The notes: generated from the letters alone by a model not told the origin. A stretch of DNA of 46,908 nucleotides from an uncultured Myroides sp. (GCA_913777665.1 CAJYTF010000029.1:1-46908); one strand, 5' to 3'; positions 8,398 through 18,273 are shown, counted from the stretch's first letter. Translations and numbers: made by a program.

Positions 8398-9893
8398 TTA
8401 CAACTTTAGACCAGAAAAAGACACGAAAGTTTAAGGATGCTGAAACCTACAAAACCGAAACAGACACCTACTACCTACTCCCTTTTAAATTTAAGTCGTT
8501 AAATAGCAATTACGATATTATTACAAATGATATTGGTGATTTTGTAATAGTTCCTAAAGGCATTGTAAAAAAGATTGTAACGAAGCAATTAAGTAAAGAT
8601 GATGATCTAGAATTGTACTACGAACTGCTTGCTAATTTCATGATATCGGAAACACCCGTGTCGGAACTATTGGAGGTTATCGTAGCACGATACAGAACAA
8701 AAAAAGCCTTTTTAGATCAATTTACTTCCCTTCACATATTTGTAATTTCGTTACGTTGCGAGCATACGTGCCATTATTGTCAGGTATCAAGAGTAACACA
8801 GAACAGAGAGGCATTTGATATGTCTACATTTCACATTGATGAAGGCATTAAATTAATGATGCAGAGCCCCAATCCGAACATCACCATGGAATTTCAGGGA
8901 GGTGAAGCATTGCTTGCATTCGATAAAATTGAATACGCTGTATCACAAGCCAAAAAACTAGCTACAGAATATAATAAAAATATAACGTTTGTTATATGCA
9001 CCAACCTTGCACCTTTAACAGATGAAATGCTGGTATTTATAAAGGATAATGATATACTTGTATCAACCTCATTAGACGGTCCAATGTTTATTCATAATGA
9101 AAACAGAAGAAGACCTGGTAACAACAGCTATGAACTAACGATTGTAGGTATTGAGAAATGCAGAGAGGTATTAGGCGAAGATAAGGTTTCTGCTTTGATG
9201 ACCACATCTTCATTATCACTTAAGCATCCTAAAGAAATTATTGACGAGTATGTTGGTCTTGGTTTTGCGAATATTTTTTTAAGGCCTATAAGTCCGTATG
9301 GTTTTGCTAAATACAACCCCAATAAAAACCATTACTTTATTGAAGAGTTCTTGGATTTTTATAAAGAAGGGCTGCTACATATTTTAGACTATAACAAGAA
9401 AGGTATCTTTATAGCAGAAGACTATGCAAGCATTCTGCTAAAGAAAATATTTACGCCATTCGCTGTAGGCTATGTTGATTTACAGTCACCTGCCGGGATA
9501 TTGAACAGCGTAGTTGTTTTTAACTATGACGGTAAAATATATGCTTCGGATGAAGCAAGAATGATCGCAGAATCGAAGGATTACAAATTTCAGGTTGGCG
9601 TATTGGGAGAAAGCAGTTATGAAGAAGTTTTTTATGGTGAAAAGATTTTGGAGATTGCTGAATCATGGAGTAATGAATCTCTTGCTGGTTGTAGTGATTG
9701 TGCCTTTCAACCTTACTGCGGTGCTGATCCGGTTTTAAATTATGCAACCCAAGGTGATCTTTACGGGTTTAGACCAACCAGTATTTTTTGTAAAAAGAAC
9801 ATGGAGATTATAAGGTTTCTATTTGAACTGATGATAGAAGATAAGGAGAACGAACGTATTTTTAAAAGTTGGATAACAGGTTTTCAGACATGA
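8394..9893 (+). CDS. hxsB: His-Xaa-Ser system radical SAM maturase HxsB
   Basis: 499 residues. The radical SAM [4Fe-4S] site is CEHTCHYC (C122, C126, C129), followed by the GGE motif in MEFQGGEALLAF. The C-terminus has a SPASM-like cluster of Cys (C433, C436, C442 in GCSDCAFQPYCG, plus a Cys near 470) that would bind auxiliary Fe-S clusters, as in peptide-modifying radical SAM enzymes. The ~115-residue N-terminal extension fits a peptide-binding region. The start overlaps hxsD and the stop overlaps hxsC by 4 nt. The role is radical modification of HxsA, presumably in the His/Ser repeat; the chemistry is not established. Confidence 0.93.
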   Translation: MITTLDQKKTRKFKDAETYKTETDTYYLLPFKFKSLNSNYDIITNDIGDFVIVPKGIVKKIVTKQLSKDDDLELYYELLANFMISETPVSELLEVIVARYRTKKAFLDQFTSLHIFVISLRCEHTCHYCQVSRVTQNREAFDMSTFHIDEGIKLMMQSPNPNITMEFQGGEALLAFDKIEYAVSQAKKLATEYNKNITFVICTNLAPLTDEMLVFIKDNDILVSTSLDGPMFIHNENRRRPGNNSYELTIVGIEKCREVLGEDKVSALMTTSSLSLKHPKEIIDEYVGLGFANIFLRPISPYGFAKYNPNKNHYFIEEFLDFYKEGLLHILDYNKKGIFIAEDYASILLKKIFTPFAVGYVDLQSPAGILNSVVVFNYDGKIYASDEARMIAESKDYKFQVGVLGESSYEEVFYGEKILEIAESWSNESLAGCSDCAFQPYCGADPVLNYATQGDLYGFRPTSIFCKKNMEIIRFLFELMIEDKENERIFKSWITGFQT

Positions 9894-11047
9894 TTTTAAA
9901 AACAAAAGGAACGGCCTTAAATGTGGATTCATTTATTGTAGGAAAAATAACCATTAATTTTCCTGTAAAAGACCATATTTTGATACTAACAGTAGAGAAT
10001 GGCATTAAAACAGATGAATTATCATCCGTAAAAGCCATACTGACAAACTTACCGATAGAAAATCTCGGTATTTATAATATTCCTATTGTACATAGTATAA
10101 AAGTTTTGGATCATTTGAAGGATGAAGATATTGTGGTGGTTAATACAAATGGTGTTGTTAATACCTTGTACAGAGAACAATCGACCCACAACTTTTTATT
10201 TTTAACAGAACGCTGCAACAGTAACTGTTTAATGTGCTCGCAACCACCAAAAGATCATGATGATACACAGTATTTTTATGAAGTTAACAGTGTGCTTATA
10301 CCATTAATACCTAAAGAAAGTTGCGAATCGATTGGAATAACCGGTGGGGAACCTACATTACTGGGAGATTATTTTTATTCTTTGATTGAAAAACTTAAGA
10401 GCAATTTACCCAATACATTTGTACAGTGCCTAACAAATGGTAGAACATTTGCATGGCCTGAAACTGCGGAAAAACTACATACTATTGATCATAAAGGGCT
10501 GCTATTAGCGATACCGCTGTATTCTGATATTGCAGAAATCCACGATTATGTAGTACAAGCCAAAGGCGCCTTTCATGAGACCGTGAATGGCATCTATAAC
10601 CTAGCACGTTACAATCAGCGTATTGAAATAAGGATAGTTCTGCATAAAATTACTATACCTCGCTTACAGAAGCTGGCAGAGTTTATATTTAAGAATATGC
10701 CGTTTGTGGAGCATATTGCATTAATGGGATTAGAAATGGAAGGATATACCCCATTCAACATTGATAAATTGTGGATTGATCCGTACGATTATCAGGAACA
10801 ATTGAAAGAAACCGTTTTGTTTTTAAATGATTTTGGAATGAACGTATCGATTTACAATATTCCGTTGTGTTTATTGCCAGAGGAATTATGGTGCTTTAGT
10901 CAGAAATCTATTTCCGACTGGAAAAATATTTATTTTGATGCGTGCAATTCATGCGATAAGTTGGAAGAATGTGGAGGAATGTTTAAATCGAGTGTGAAAA
11001 AACACAGCGATTACATTAAACCTTTTAGTAAAGTAATTGAAATTTAG
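9890..11047 (+). CDS. hxsC: His-Xaa-Ser system radical SAM maturase HxsC
   Basis: 385 residues from the ATG at 9890, which overlaps the hxsB TGA (ATGA); an in-frame TTG at 9869 is less likely. Radical SAM motif CNSNCLMC (C109, C113, C116), glycine-rich GITGGEPTLLG, and a C-terminal Cys group (FDACNSCDKLEECGGMF) suggesting an auxiliary cluster. The first ~90 residues form a separate beta-rich domain. It is the second of two dissimilar radical SAM enzymes in the system, so the substrate may receive two modifications or one two-step modification (inference). Confidence 0.92.
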   Translation: MILKTKGTALNVDSFIVGKITINFPVKDHILILTVENGIKTDELSSVKAILTNLPIENLGIYNIPIVHSIKVLDHLKDEDIVVVNTNGVVNTLYREQSTHNFLFLTERCNSNCLMCSQPPKDHDDTQYFYEVNSVLIPLIPKESCESIGITGGEPTLLGDYFYSLIEKLKSNLPNTFVQCLTNGRTFAWPETAEKLHTIDHKGLLLAIPLYSDIAEIHDYVVQAKGAFHETVNGIYNLARYNQRIEIRIVLHKITIPRLQKLAEFIFKNMPFVEHIALMGLEMEGYTPFNIDKLWIDPYDYQEQLKETVLFLNDFGMNVSIYNIPLCLLPEELWCFSQKSISDWKNIYFDACNSCDKLEECGGMFKSSVKKHSDYIKPFSKVIEI

Positions 11048-11081
11048 TAACCGACCTTTAAATGGTCTTTGATGTTAAGCA

Positions 11082-13094
11082 ATGAAAAAAACGTACGACA
11101 TTATTTTTAATAACGACAGCAGTGATAAAGTAAACAACATTATAAAAAGTTATTTTATAGATGGTGAAGACGATCCGATAAAGTATTTACCCATGTCTAA
11201 CGAAATAAATATTATTGTTGGTTCTAATAATAGCGGAAAAAGCAGGTTTATGCGTTATTTGATGTCATGCAAAAATTTAATAGGCGTACAAGATTCTGAA
11301 GGTATCAGAAAATCTATAGCTGAATACAATACGAAGTTAGAAGAATTCAACGAACAGAATATTACAGATGCTCAAAATAATTATCGCAAATCACAAAATA
11401 TAAGTTTTGATCAAGCAGGATTTGAGAGAGCAAAAAACAAGCTTGATTCGGTTCGTAGAAATAAGCTTAAAGCAATTATACCTACTGACTATCTCAATTT
11501 AGAAAAAGATATAGATAATAATAAAATTAAAGCAATTGAGTTGCAAAAACTTCTTATTGGAGATGATTTCTTTAACAACTATTCTGAGATCGACCTTAAG
11601 AGAATTAGGCTATTCAATAACAAAAAGAATTACTATATCCCGACATTAAGAAGTGCACACGCACTATTTCAACAGAAAGATGATACATTCAGCAAAATTG
11701 AAAGTGATATTTTTCTTGATACATTGAATAGGTACTACGGCTTAAATAAAGAAAACATTGAAATTTTTACTGGTTTACATTTGTATAAGTCTATTTTAAA
11801 TTCAAGAAATTCTAAACGTGCGGTAAGACAATCTTTTGAAAAATTTGAAAGATTCGTTGGCGAAAACTTTTTTGGTGGTAAACAAATTGATATAGTTGCT
11901 GAATTTAACAAAGATGACAGCTTATCTGGTAAAAATTACTCTGAAGTTATAAATATACATATTGAAGGTGAAAAGGAAACGAGAGATCTATATGAATTAG
12001 GAGATGGTATTCAGGCTATTATAATTTTAATGTATAAGATTTTTATGGCTGAGAACGATTCTTTCATATTTATTGATGAGCCTGAACTAAATCTGCATCC
12101 GGGAATGCAGCGACTTTTTTTAGACCAAATCAGCTCAAACAAAGATTTGAAAAATAAAAATTTAATATATTTCATTTCTACTCATTCTAACCACCTACTT
12201 GATTTAACCATAGAAAAAGAAAACGTATCAATATATTCATTCTCTTCAAAATCAGTGGAAAATGAGGACAATACATTCACATTACGTAACGTTAATTTTG
12301 GTGATAATACGGTTCTTAAAAATCTTGGAGTAAACAATTCATCCGTATTTATTGCCAATTGTACTATATGGGTAGAGGGAGTATCTGATAGAAATTATAT
12401 TAAAGCATTTTTGAAGTCATATATAAAATCATTACCTAAAAAAGAACAAAAAATACTAAAAGAAGACATCGACTATGCTTTTTTTGAATATGCAGGATCA
12501 AATATTGAACATTACTTTTTTGATGAATTAACTACAGAAGAATCTGACGAAATCATATCCGATATAAAAGCCTTAGCTCTGAGCAATAAGATATTTTTAT
12601 TAGCCGATTCGGATGTAGCTAAAAAATCTTCCAAGAAAGGTAAACGTTTGACAGATTTAGAAAATTTAAGTCGAGAGAATTTTGTTCCATATATAATATG
12701 GTCTTTTCGAGAGATTGAAAACCTTTTAACGAAAGAAATATGGGAAAAAGTATTGATTTCTCTGTGCAATAAAAATTTGATTAAAAGTCATTCTGATGAA
12801 ATTCAAAATAAAATAAAGCTTGCCCTTGAAGAAGTGAATATGTCATCATATAGTAAAAAATATATAGGGGAATTCTTAGATGTAATAAATCAAAAATTAG
12901 GAAAAATTGATTCTCAGAATATTCTTAATGAATCAACTTACCATAAATCTAAAGAAGCTTTAGGTACATTGGTACACAAACGAGCAATGAGTGAAAGGGT
13001 TTTAGAGGAAGATTTTTCATGGGATGTTTTTGAAAAAAATCCAGAAATTAAAAAGTTAACAGAAGCCATTTATAAATTTATTACTGTAGCCTGA
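11082..13094 (+). CDS. OLD-like ATPase with TOPRIM domain
   Basis: 670 residues. ABC/SMC-type ATPase with Walker A GSNNSGKS (47-54), an inserted charged helical region (~75-170), signature-like ELGDGIQAI, Walker B FIFIDEPELNLHP (D332, E333) and a following H-loop in FISTHSNHLLDL. The C-terminal part resembles TOPRIM: WVEGVSDRNYIKAFL with E432 and LLADSD with D509 and D511, the acidic residues used by OLD-family nucleases. Relatives include phage P2 Old and GajA of Gabija, both acting in phage conflict. It starts 34 nt after hxsC on the same strand, so it may be co-transcribed with the Hxs genes. No UvrD-like GajB partner follows. Nuclease activity and a defence role are inferred from family knowledge. 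Confidence 0.82.
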   Translation: MKKTYDIIFNNDSSDKVNNIIKSYFIDGEDDPIKYLPMSNEINIIVGSNNSGKSRFMRYLMSCKNLIGVQDSEGIRKSIAEYNTKLEEFNEQNITDAQNNYRKSQNISFDQAGFERAKNKLDSVRRNKLKAIIPTDYLNLEKDIDNNKIKAIELQKLLIGDDFFNNYSEIDLKRIRLFNNKKNYYIPTLRSAHALFQQKDDTFSKIESDIFLDTLNRYYGLNKENIEIFTGLHLYKSILNSRNSKRAVRQSFEKFERFVGENFFGGKQIDIVAEFNKDDSLSGKNYSEVINIHIEGEKETRDLYELGDGIQAIIILMYKIFMAENDSFIFIDEPELNLHPGMQRLFLDQISSNKDLKNKNLIYFISTHSNHLLDLTIEKENVSIYSFSSKSVENEDNTFTLRNVNFGDNTVLKNLGVNNSSVFIANCTIWVEGVSDRNYIKAFLKSYIKSLPKKEQKILKEDIDYAFFEYAGSNIEHYFFDELTTEESDEIISDIKALALSNKIFLLADSDVAKKSSKKGKRLTDLENLSRENFVPYIIWSFREIENLLTKEIWEKVLISLCNKNLIKSHSDEIQNKIKLALEEVNMSSYSKKYIGEFLDVINQKLGKIDSQNILNESTYHKSKEALGTLVHKRAMSERVLEEDFSWDVFEKNPEIKKLTEAIYKFITVA

Positions 13095-13141
13095 ATTTAA
13101 TAGTTTAGCTAATTTATATTACCCTCACGTTTAAATAAAAA

Positions 13142-13162
13142 AGTGTTTATTAGCAAAACACT
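13142..13162 (+). terminator. Possible weak terminator after the OLD-like gene
   Basis: Seven-bp stem AGTGTTT / AAACACT with a 7-nt loop, about 50 bp past the ATPase stop. The following T-run is poor, so this may be weak or an RNA 3'-end structure only. Confidence 0.35.
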
Positions 13163-13219
13163 GCTTTCATGGAAATATAGCTATTTGATATAATCATAAC
13201 TAAAAAAAACATTAAAAAA

Positions 13220-13897
13220 ATGCTTTACATTATACCTACAAAAAACGGAATCGGAGTTGAAATATGGGGTACATATGACGATTTGGAAAATCTATATGCC
13301 TTTATATACCAGTTTTGGAACAAAGAAGATAAATTAAGGCAAAAGGGATTCGAAAACAGGGATAGTCTTATCAGCAGTTTTTCATACGAGATTAGAAAAG
13401 CAAAAGACGGACATAGATTAAAAAGAAAATCTAGTCACTATTCATTTGAAGAGGTGAGTTATTTTGGAACAAAAATTTCATGGGTTCACATTTTATTTTC
13501 ACTAACAGCTATTAAATATAACATGAGTTACTATACAACCAGTAAACTTGATATTTCTAACCTAATGAATATAGAGTTCTGGCTTGAAAATGCGATGGAG
13601 AGTTACGATAAAACTGGAGCGCAACATTTGGTTGGTTTTATTGAAGGTGGGCTACATAGCGGAAACGAATATATGTACCATTATATGAGATGGATAAATT
13701 ATGATTTTTTTCAGTTAGGTGGTGGAAAGAAATCTTTTAGAAAACTACCTGAATTATTAAAGCGAGGAGTTTATTTTACCGATGAATATAAAGATTTTGA
13801 ATACTTTTTAAAATCTGAATCAGAAAAAAGTAATTGTTTAATTTCTGAAATGGAACTTAACGACGATGATTTTGACTATGATAAAATAAAGTGGTAG
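13220..13897 (+). CDS. Hypothetical protein (possibly DUF6904)
   Basis: 225 residues, soluble, acidic at the C-terminus (MELNDDDFDYDKIKW). The N-terminus MLYIIPTKNGIGVEIWGTYD resembles proteins I recall as DUF6904, of unknown function; the match is from memory and uncertain. Many aromatic residues, no signal peptide, no catalytic motif I recognise. First of a series of single, separately spaced small + strand genes. Such genes in Flavobacteriales are often accessory, and some are immunity proteins, but nothing here shows that. Confidence 0.6.
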   Translation: MLYIIPTKNGIGVEIWGTYDDLENLYAFIYQFWNKEDKLRQKGFENRDSLISSFSYEIRKAKDGHRLKRKSSHYSFEEVSYFGTKISWVHILFSLTAIKYNMSYYTTSKLDISNLMNIEFWLENAMESYDKTGAQHLVGFIEGGLHSGNEYMYHYMRWINYDFFQLGGGKKSFRKLPELLKRGVYFTDEYKDFEYFLKSESEKSNCLISEMELNDDDFDYDKIKW

Positions 13898-14003
13898 AGT
13901 TATTTAACAATTTATGATGAAAAAGGCAACATTATAAAGAAGGCAAAAACGTAATTTTACAGCATATTAATAGACTATAAAAAATAAAAAAGCAATACCA
14001 AAA

Positions 14004-15098
14004 ATGACACCCGATTATAAAGAACTTGAGAACCAGATTACTAAAACACATAAATTTGGATTTACACCTAAATACAAATATGAATTCCGCACGCAACTTT
14101 CTGAGAAAGCGTTTTTTGCCATTACCAATAAAGTTTTTGATAAACTTGAATGGGATATAGTTTATATTGACAAGCATTCTATAGAAGCGAAACGAAAAAC
14201 AAAAAATTTAGGAATAACAAAATATACAGAATCTATTATAGTTTCGTACAACTATGGTAACATAAGCGTAAAAAGTGAATCGCTTGGAAATGAACTATGG
14301 GATAACGGCAGAAATTCTAAACGAGTACATTTATTTATTGAAGTATTTAAAGATCTTGAGAAAAATTATAATACAGAAGAATTAAGCCAGTTAGAAAAGG
14401 AACAAGATGATAAGGATAATTGGCACGATTACGAAGTACCTACAGAGCTGCCAATGCCAAATGCTATAAAAAAGCCAACCATTTTGTACGCTGCCGGTAT
14501 TACCGTACTGTCTGCTGTTATTTTAGCTTTTTTGCTAGCTAAGATTTCACTAACCGGAAATTACATTTTGATTTTATTTGAATTCATCATTGGAACAGCG
14601 CTGGCATTTGCATTAAAATTTGGAATTAAACTTGGTAACTATACTAATTTTATAAAGTTGCGCAACATATTAATCATTGCTGTACTAATTGTTTTTTTGG
14701 GAAATCAAATTTTTCAATATAATATCATACTGATCGAAAACAATTTTGAAAGAATAGCTTTTTTTGAATTTATTAAACTGAGGTTTGAACAAGGATTAAC
14801 GATTAAAACTTTAAAAGTTGGAGGTATAGGTTTGGCAATAAGCTGGCTTGTTCAACTAGGGTTTACTTTTGCTTTTGGGTATGTGTACCTGACCAGATAC
14901 TTAATTAATTATACAATTGAAAGAATACCCCGAGAGGTTATAGATTTTGCATATTATAACTTTTTAAAAGGTAAAAATGAACAAGAGGTTAGAAAAAAGT
15001 TAGCGTTTTTAGGATGGCGGGACGAGCAGAACCAAACCGAAGTTTTTGAAGCACTTGAGGGTGTTCATGGTAATAACGAAATGAACAGAACTTTTTAA
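14004..15098 (+). CDS. Four-TM membrane protein, hypothetical
   Basis: 364 residues. A soluble N-terminal domain (~25-120; YEFRTQLSEKAFFAITNKVF, EWDIVYIDKHSIEAKRK) precedes four predicted membrane segments at about 160-180, 186-207, 221-237 and 273-298, and a short cytoplasmic tail. The N-terminal module looks like the small alpha/beta domains found ahead of membrane regions in Bacteroidota proteins. No transporter or enzyme motif is visible. It stands alone, 106 bp after the previous gene. Confidence 0.7.
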   Translation: MTPDYKELENQITKTHKFGFTPKYKYEFRTQLSEKAFFAITNKVFDKLEWDIVYIDKHSIEAKRKTKNLGITKYTESIIVSYNYGNISVKSESLGNELWDNGRNSKRVHLFIEVFKDLEKNYNTEELSQLEKEQDDKDNWHDYEVPTELPMPNAIKKPTILYAAGITVLSAVILAFLLAKISLTGNYILILFEFIIGTALAFALKFGIKLGNYTNFIKLRNILIIAVLIVFLGNQIFQYNIILIENNFERIAFFEFIKLRFEQGLTIKTLKVGGIGLAISWLVQLGFTFAFGYVYLTRYLINYTIERIPREVIDFAYYNFLKGKNEQEVRKKLAFLGWRDEQNQTEVFEALEGVHGNNEMNRTF

Positions 15099-15110
15099 CA
15101 CCACTACTAT

Positions 15111-15176
15111 ATGGCTGTATATCAGTATTATTTAGCCGTTGTTCCGAAACAAGGAATTGGAGGACTTATTTTTTAG
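15111..15176 (+). pseudogene. Truncated N-terminus of a small protein
   Basis: A 21-codon frame beginning MAVYQYYLAVVPKQGIGGL and ending at a TAG. The opening residues resemble the start of a small hypothetical protein widespread in Bacteroidota (MxVYQYYLAxVPK...), but the body is missing. It lies 12 bp after the membrane protein gene and 47 bp before a second decayed gene, so it is probably the remnant left by a deletion. Confidence 0.4.
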
Positions 15177-15223
15177 TACCAGCAATACGTACTTTACAAT
15201 AATTACAAAAACAGTTGTGAATT

Positions 15224-15960
15224 ATGAAAGATAAAATAATGATTTTTTTTATTTCAGTAATACTTTTGAGTGGCTGTGGATTCGAAAAATTAGGTGAATG
15301 GGATATTTCAGAATTATATGCGCAGAAAATTGAAGGAACTTCTAAAATTTATACAAATACGATGCTTGGGGAGGAAGAGATTCGCACGTTAGTGGATTTA
15401 TAATTTTAGACTCGACAAAAACATTTAAAATTGATTTAAAAAATACTCTTCCCTTTTAAAATCTTTCAGCAATACCTAACAGATCGAAAATAGAGGGGAT
15501 TAAGCACGAATGTTATAATTCTTGTGCAGAGGAATATGATAAAGCGACACCTATCTTTTCACCGATGAAGATTGACAATTCTAAATTTGAAGGAATAGAT
15601 GCTGAAACAAAAATATATCAATATCGGGGATTTTCGGAGAAAGAGAGAGGATTAAGAGGGGATTTTATTTTCGAAAAGTTTATTGAAACAAGAGACATTA
15701 TATATTTTTTTAATCTTAATGAAGTTAAATATGTTGATAATAAACATTTAGATGAATTGAAATTAAAAAAAGGAGAAGTGTATATTACAAAAAATGAAAA
15801 TGATGAAATTATTTCAATAGTAATAAATGAAACAACGTTAAACCCTGTTACTAATGAAATTATTGAAACTGGAACTTATTTTCTAAGTCCAGAAAACAAA
15901 ATAAAGGTTAGTGCCTTTTCAGATAGAGGTATTTTTAAACAAGCTATAGCGCCAAAGTAA
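15224..15960 (+). pseudogene. Lipoprotein gene with frameshift and stop
   Basis: The first frame (ATG 15224, TAA 15401-15403) encodes a lipoprotein signal (FISVILLSGCGFEKLG). A second frame takes over at about 15361 with DAWGGRDSHVSGFIILDS, meets an in-frame TAA at 15457-15459, then stays open through NLSAIPNRSKIEGIKHEC to the TAA at 15958-15960. A one-base loss near 15355-15361 (between TNT and DAW) joins the frames. The last part alone (from ATG 15565, 131 residues) could be annotated as a hypothetical protein but lacks a signal and a normal start context. I do not recognise the family. Two independent lesions make genuine decay more likely than a sequencing error. Confidence 0.7.
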
Positions 15961-16130
15961 TACTTAAAAATAATCAGATAACTGCTTAACAGTAGGCAGT
16001 AGTGGTTAGAAAGTTTAAAATTCACAATTTGTGCTATGGTAGAAATTTGTATTTTAGTTGAAGGTTTGGGCTTCGAAATATGTCACTACAAACCGCAACA
16101 GAACATTATCAGATATTTAAAACACAAACG

Positions 16131-17570
16131 ATGAAAAAAAATATACTACTGTTTTTGACATTTTTTAGCTTTACATTAAGTTTTTCTCAAAATCTTTATC
16201 CCGAAAAATATAATGATTGTAGTTTAATAAGCTTTTGCCTAGATTGTGGAGACAAAAAAGCCGAACCTCCAAAAAATTTAATAAATGAATTGTTAAATAA
16301 ATTTGACAAAAAGAGCTTGGACAAAATTAAGGGGAGTATTGCAATACAAATATTAATTGACGAAGAGGGAAAAACCTGTCTTTTAAGTTCTTTAAATAAA
16401 ACAAACATTTCTTCTAAGAAATTAGGACTGCAAAAAGCAATAAACAGTAGTGCAAATTGGAAGCCTGCAAGCTCTAAAAACAAAAAAACCAATTCATCTG
16501 TTTCGTTAATTTTGATATTTGAAAACAGTAATCTTTCAGTGAAGCGGGAAGTTTTCGATTTCACCAACCAACCAAACATAAAGTCAGTTGGAAGTCCTAA
16601 AATAAAAGGTACAGAAAAAGAAGATCCTTCAAAGGATTGGACTTTATTTACGCAACAAAACTCAGAATTACCATGGGATATGACGAGAGCAGTAGCAAAT
16701 GATTTGGATAATAATATTTGGATTGGAACCGACAATGGAATTGTAAAAATAAGTAACGGAAAATGGGAACATTTCAATTCAAAAAACACATCTATACCTT
16801 CGCCTGCTTACAACAAAAATCAAACACAATCAGTACGAAATTTAGAAGTTGACAACAGTAATAACAAGTGGTTTATTATGGGTTGGGATGTTTACAAATA
16901 TGACAATAAAAATTGGACAAAATACGACTCTATTAATTCTCCAATAAAGTGGGCGAGAAACATATTTGTAGACCACAAAAACAACATATGGTTTACATCT
17001 TGGGATGGTATAGCAAAATTTGACGGAAAAAGTTGGTCAGTAATCAATAAACAAAATTCTAACCTGCCAACTGACAAAATTCTTGGTGTTTATGTAGATA
17101 AAAAAGACAGAATTTGGATTGGAACTTTTGAAGGAAACGTAATTATTGAAAATGGTTTAACAAAAGCACTAGACGATAAAAAATCACCTTTATCTAAAGC
17201 TTACATTTCAAAAATGTATGAAGACAAAAAAGGAAATTTTTGGTTTGATCTGTACAACGAAAAATCTGATGAAGCGGGAATTTATGTGTTAGACTTGAAA
17301 GGAAAATGGACAAAAATAAAACATCCAAATTCTGAAATGTTTAGTGAAAATGTAGTCAATGATTTTTATTTAGACGAGCAAACTAATTTATTATGGATAA
17401 CATTAAACGGAGTTGGTGTGTTATGCTATGACACAGTATCAAAAAAATGGGAGAGCTATACAAATGAAAATTCAAACGTTCCTAGTATTCACTGCGAGAG
17501 AATAACAAAAGATAAAAATGGATCGATTTGGATTGCTACATATGCCGGAATTATAAAGCTTGAAGAATAA
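16131..17570 (+). CDS. Secreted two-component-regulator-propeller protein
   Basis: 479 residues from the ATG at 16131, which opens a clear signal peptide (KKNILLFLTFFSFTLSFSQ); an in-frame upstream ATG at 16080 would bury it. Residues ~30-140 resemble a TonB C-terminal-like domain (IQILIDEEGKTCLLSS, WKPASS). From ~180 to the end about seven W-containing repeats (NNIWIGTDNGI, NNIWFTSWDGI, DRIWIGTFEGN, GSIWIATYAGI) form a reg_prop-type beta-propeller, the fold of the periplasmic sensor of hybrid two-component systems. No histidine kinase or membrane span follows, so this is a free periplasmic or surface propeller. Ligand unknown. Confidence 0.8.
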   Translation: MKKNILLFLTFFSFTLSFSQNLYPEKYNDCSLISFCLDCGDKKAEPPKNLINELLNKFDKKSLDKIKGSIAIQILIDEEGKTCLLSSLNKTNISSKKLGLQKAINSSANWKPASSKNKKTNSSVSLILIFENSNLSVKREVFDFTNQPNIKSVGSPKIKGTEKEDPSKDWTLFTQQNSELPWDMTRAVANDLDNNIWIGTDNGIVKISNGKWEHFNSKNTSIPSPAYNKNQTQSVRNLEVDNSNNKWFIMGWDVYKYDNKNWTKYDSINSPIKWARNIFVDHKNNIWFTSWDGIAKFDGKSWSVINKQNSNLPTDKILGVYVDKKDRIWIGTFEGNVIIENGLTKALDDKKSPLSKAYISKMYEDKKGNFWFDLYNEKSDEAGIYVLDLKGKWTKIKHPNSEMFSENVVNDFYLDEQTNLLWITLNGVGVLCYDTVSKKWESYTNENSNVPSIHCERITKDKNGSIWIATYAGIIKLEE

Positions 17571-17736
17571 AAACTTGTCTTTATCATTTCCACTACTTAT
17601 CCAAAAAAAACGGGTAAGTGTGTCTGAAATGGTTCCACTGATCATTTACCCGGCGTATCGCGAAAAGTAGTCTTTATAAAACCTCTGGCGGCAAGCTCCT
17701 CAACGTTGTATATAAATTTACCAACAAAACTACAAA

Positions 17737-18111
17737 ATGAAACAAATTTATTTAAAAGACAAATCAATTGATTTAGATTTAGGTTATGGAAGCTATCACA
17801 TATTCTTCACTGGTGGCTGGTACATTAAGAACCTTGAAGAATTATACATAGAACTTATAGATTTAGAAACAAATGAAAAAATAAATCTAAAAACGAAAGA
17901 TTTTTTTGGGTTACGCAAGCAAGATTATATTGGTGGTGAAAAAGCTGTGCAAGCATTTGAATTTAATATATTAAAAGCATCGAAACTTAAAATTACGATA
18001 AAAAATCCTGAAGTTTTAATTATGAAAAAGGTTCATCCATTTATGTTTATGTATAGCATTTTATTCCCTAGAAAAATAGAAATTGACAAAATTAAAGTTG
18101 TAGTTAAATAA
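17737..18111 (+). CDS. Hypothetical protein
   Basis: 124 residues, beta-rich, no signal peptide, starting MKQIYLKDKSIDLDLGYG. The segment IMKKVHPFMFMYSILFP is hydrophobic but too short and mixed for a sure membrane span. I do not recognise the family. The 166 bp before it contain an imperfect inverted repeat (CGGGTAAGTG ... CATTTACCCG, about 17610-17651). It is followed directly by the first copy of the HelD-start repeat. Confidence 0.6.
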   Translation: MKQIYLKDKSIDLDLGYGSYHIFFTGGWYIKNLEELYIELIDLETNEKINLKTKDFFGLRKQDYIGGEKAVQAFEFNILKASKLKITIKNPEVLIMKKVHPFMFMYSILFPRKIEIDKIKVVVK

Positions 18112-18125
18112 ATACTGCAGTTAAG

Positions 18126-18200
18126 ATATTTGACCAATTAAATTAACCCGTACAAACTACCACCGCCCTCCTACTCGTTCAATAGGAAATGGGAATTAGG
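18126..18200 (+). repeat. HelD-start repeat, copy 1 (short)
   Basis: Contains the ordered blocks tttgaccaatta, cccgtacaaac, accgccctcctactcgttca and the gggaatta-type tail shared with copies at 19528, 20472, 22041 and 23409. This copy lacks the upstream ~170 bp and the TTCGA units. It lies between two unrelated small genes. Confidence 0.7.
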
Positions 18201-18273
18201 GAATAGTTATTATATTCGTATATGATTACGTTGTGAGCAAATTAAAACAGACACTCTACAAAAAGCCAACAAA

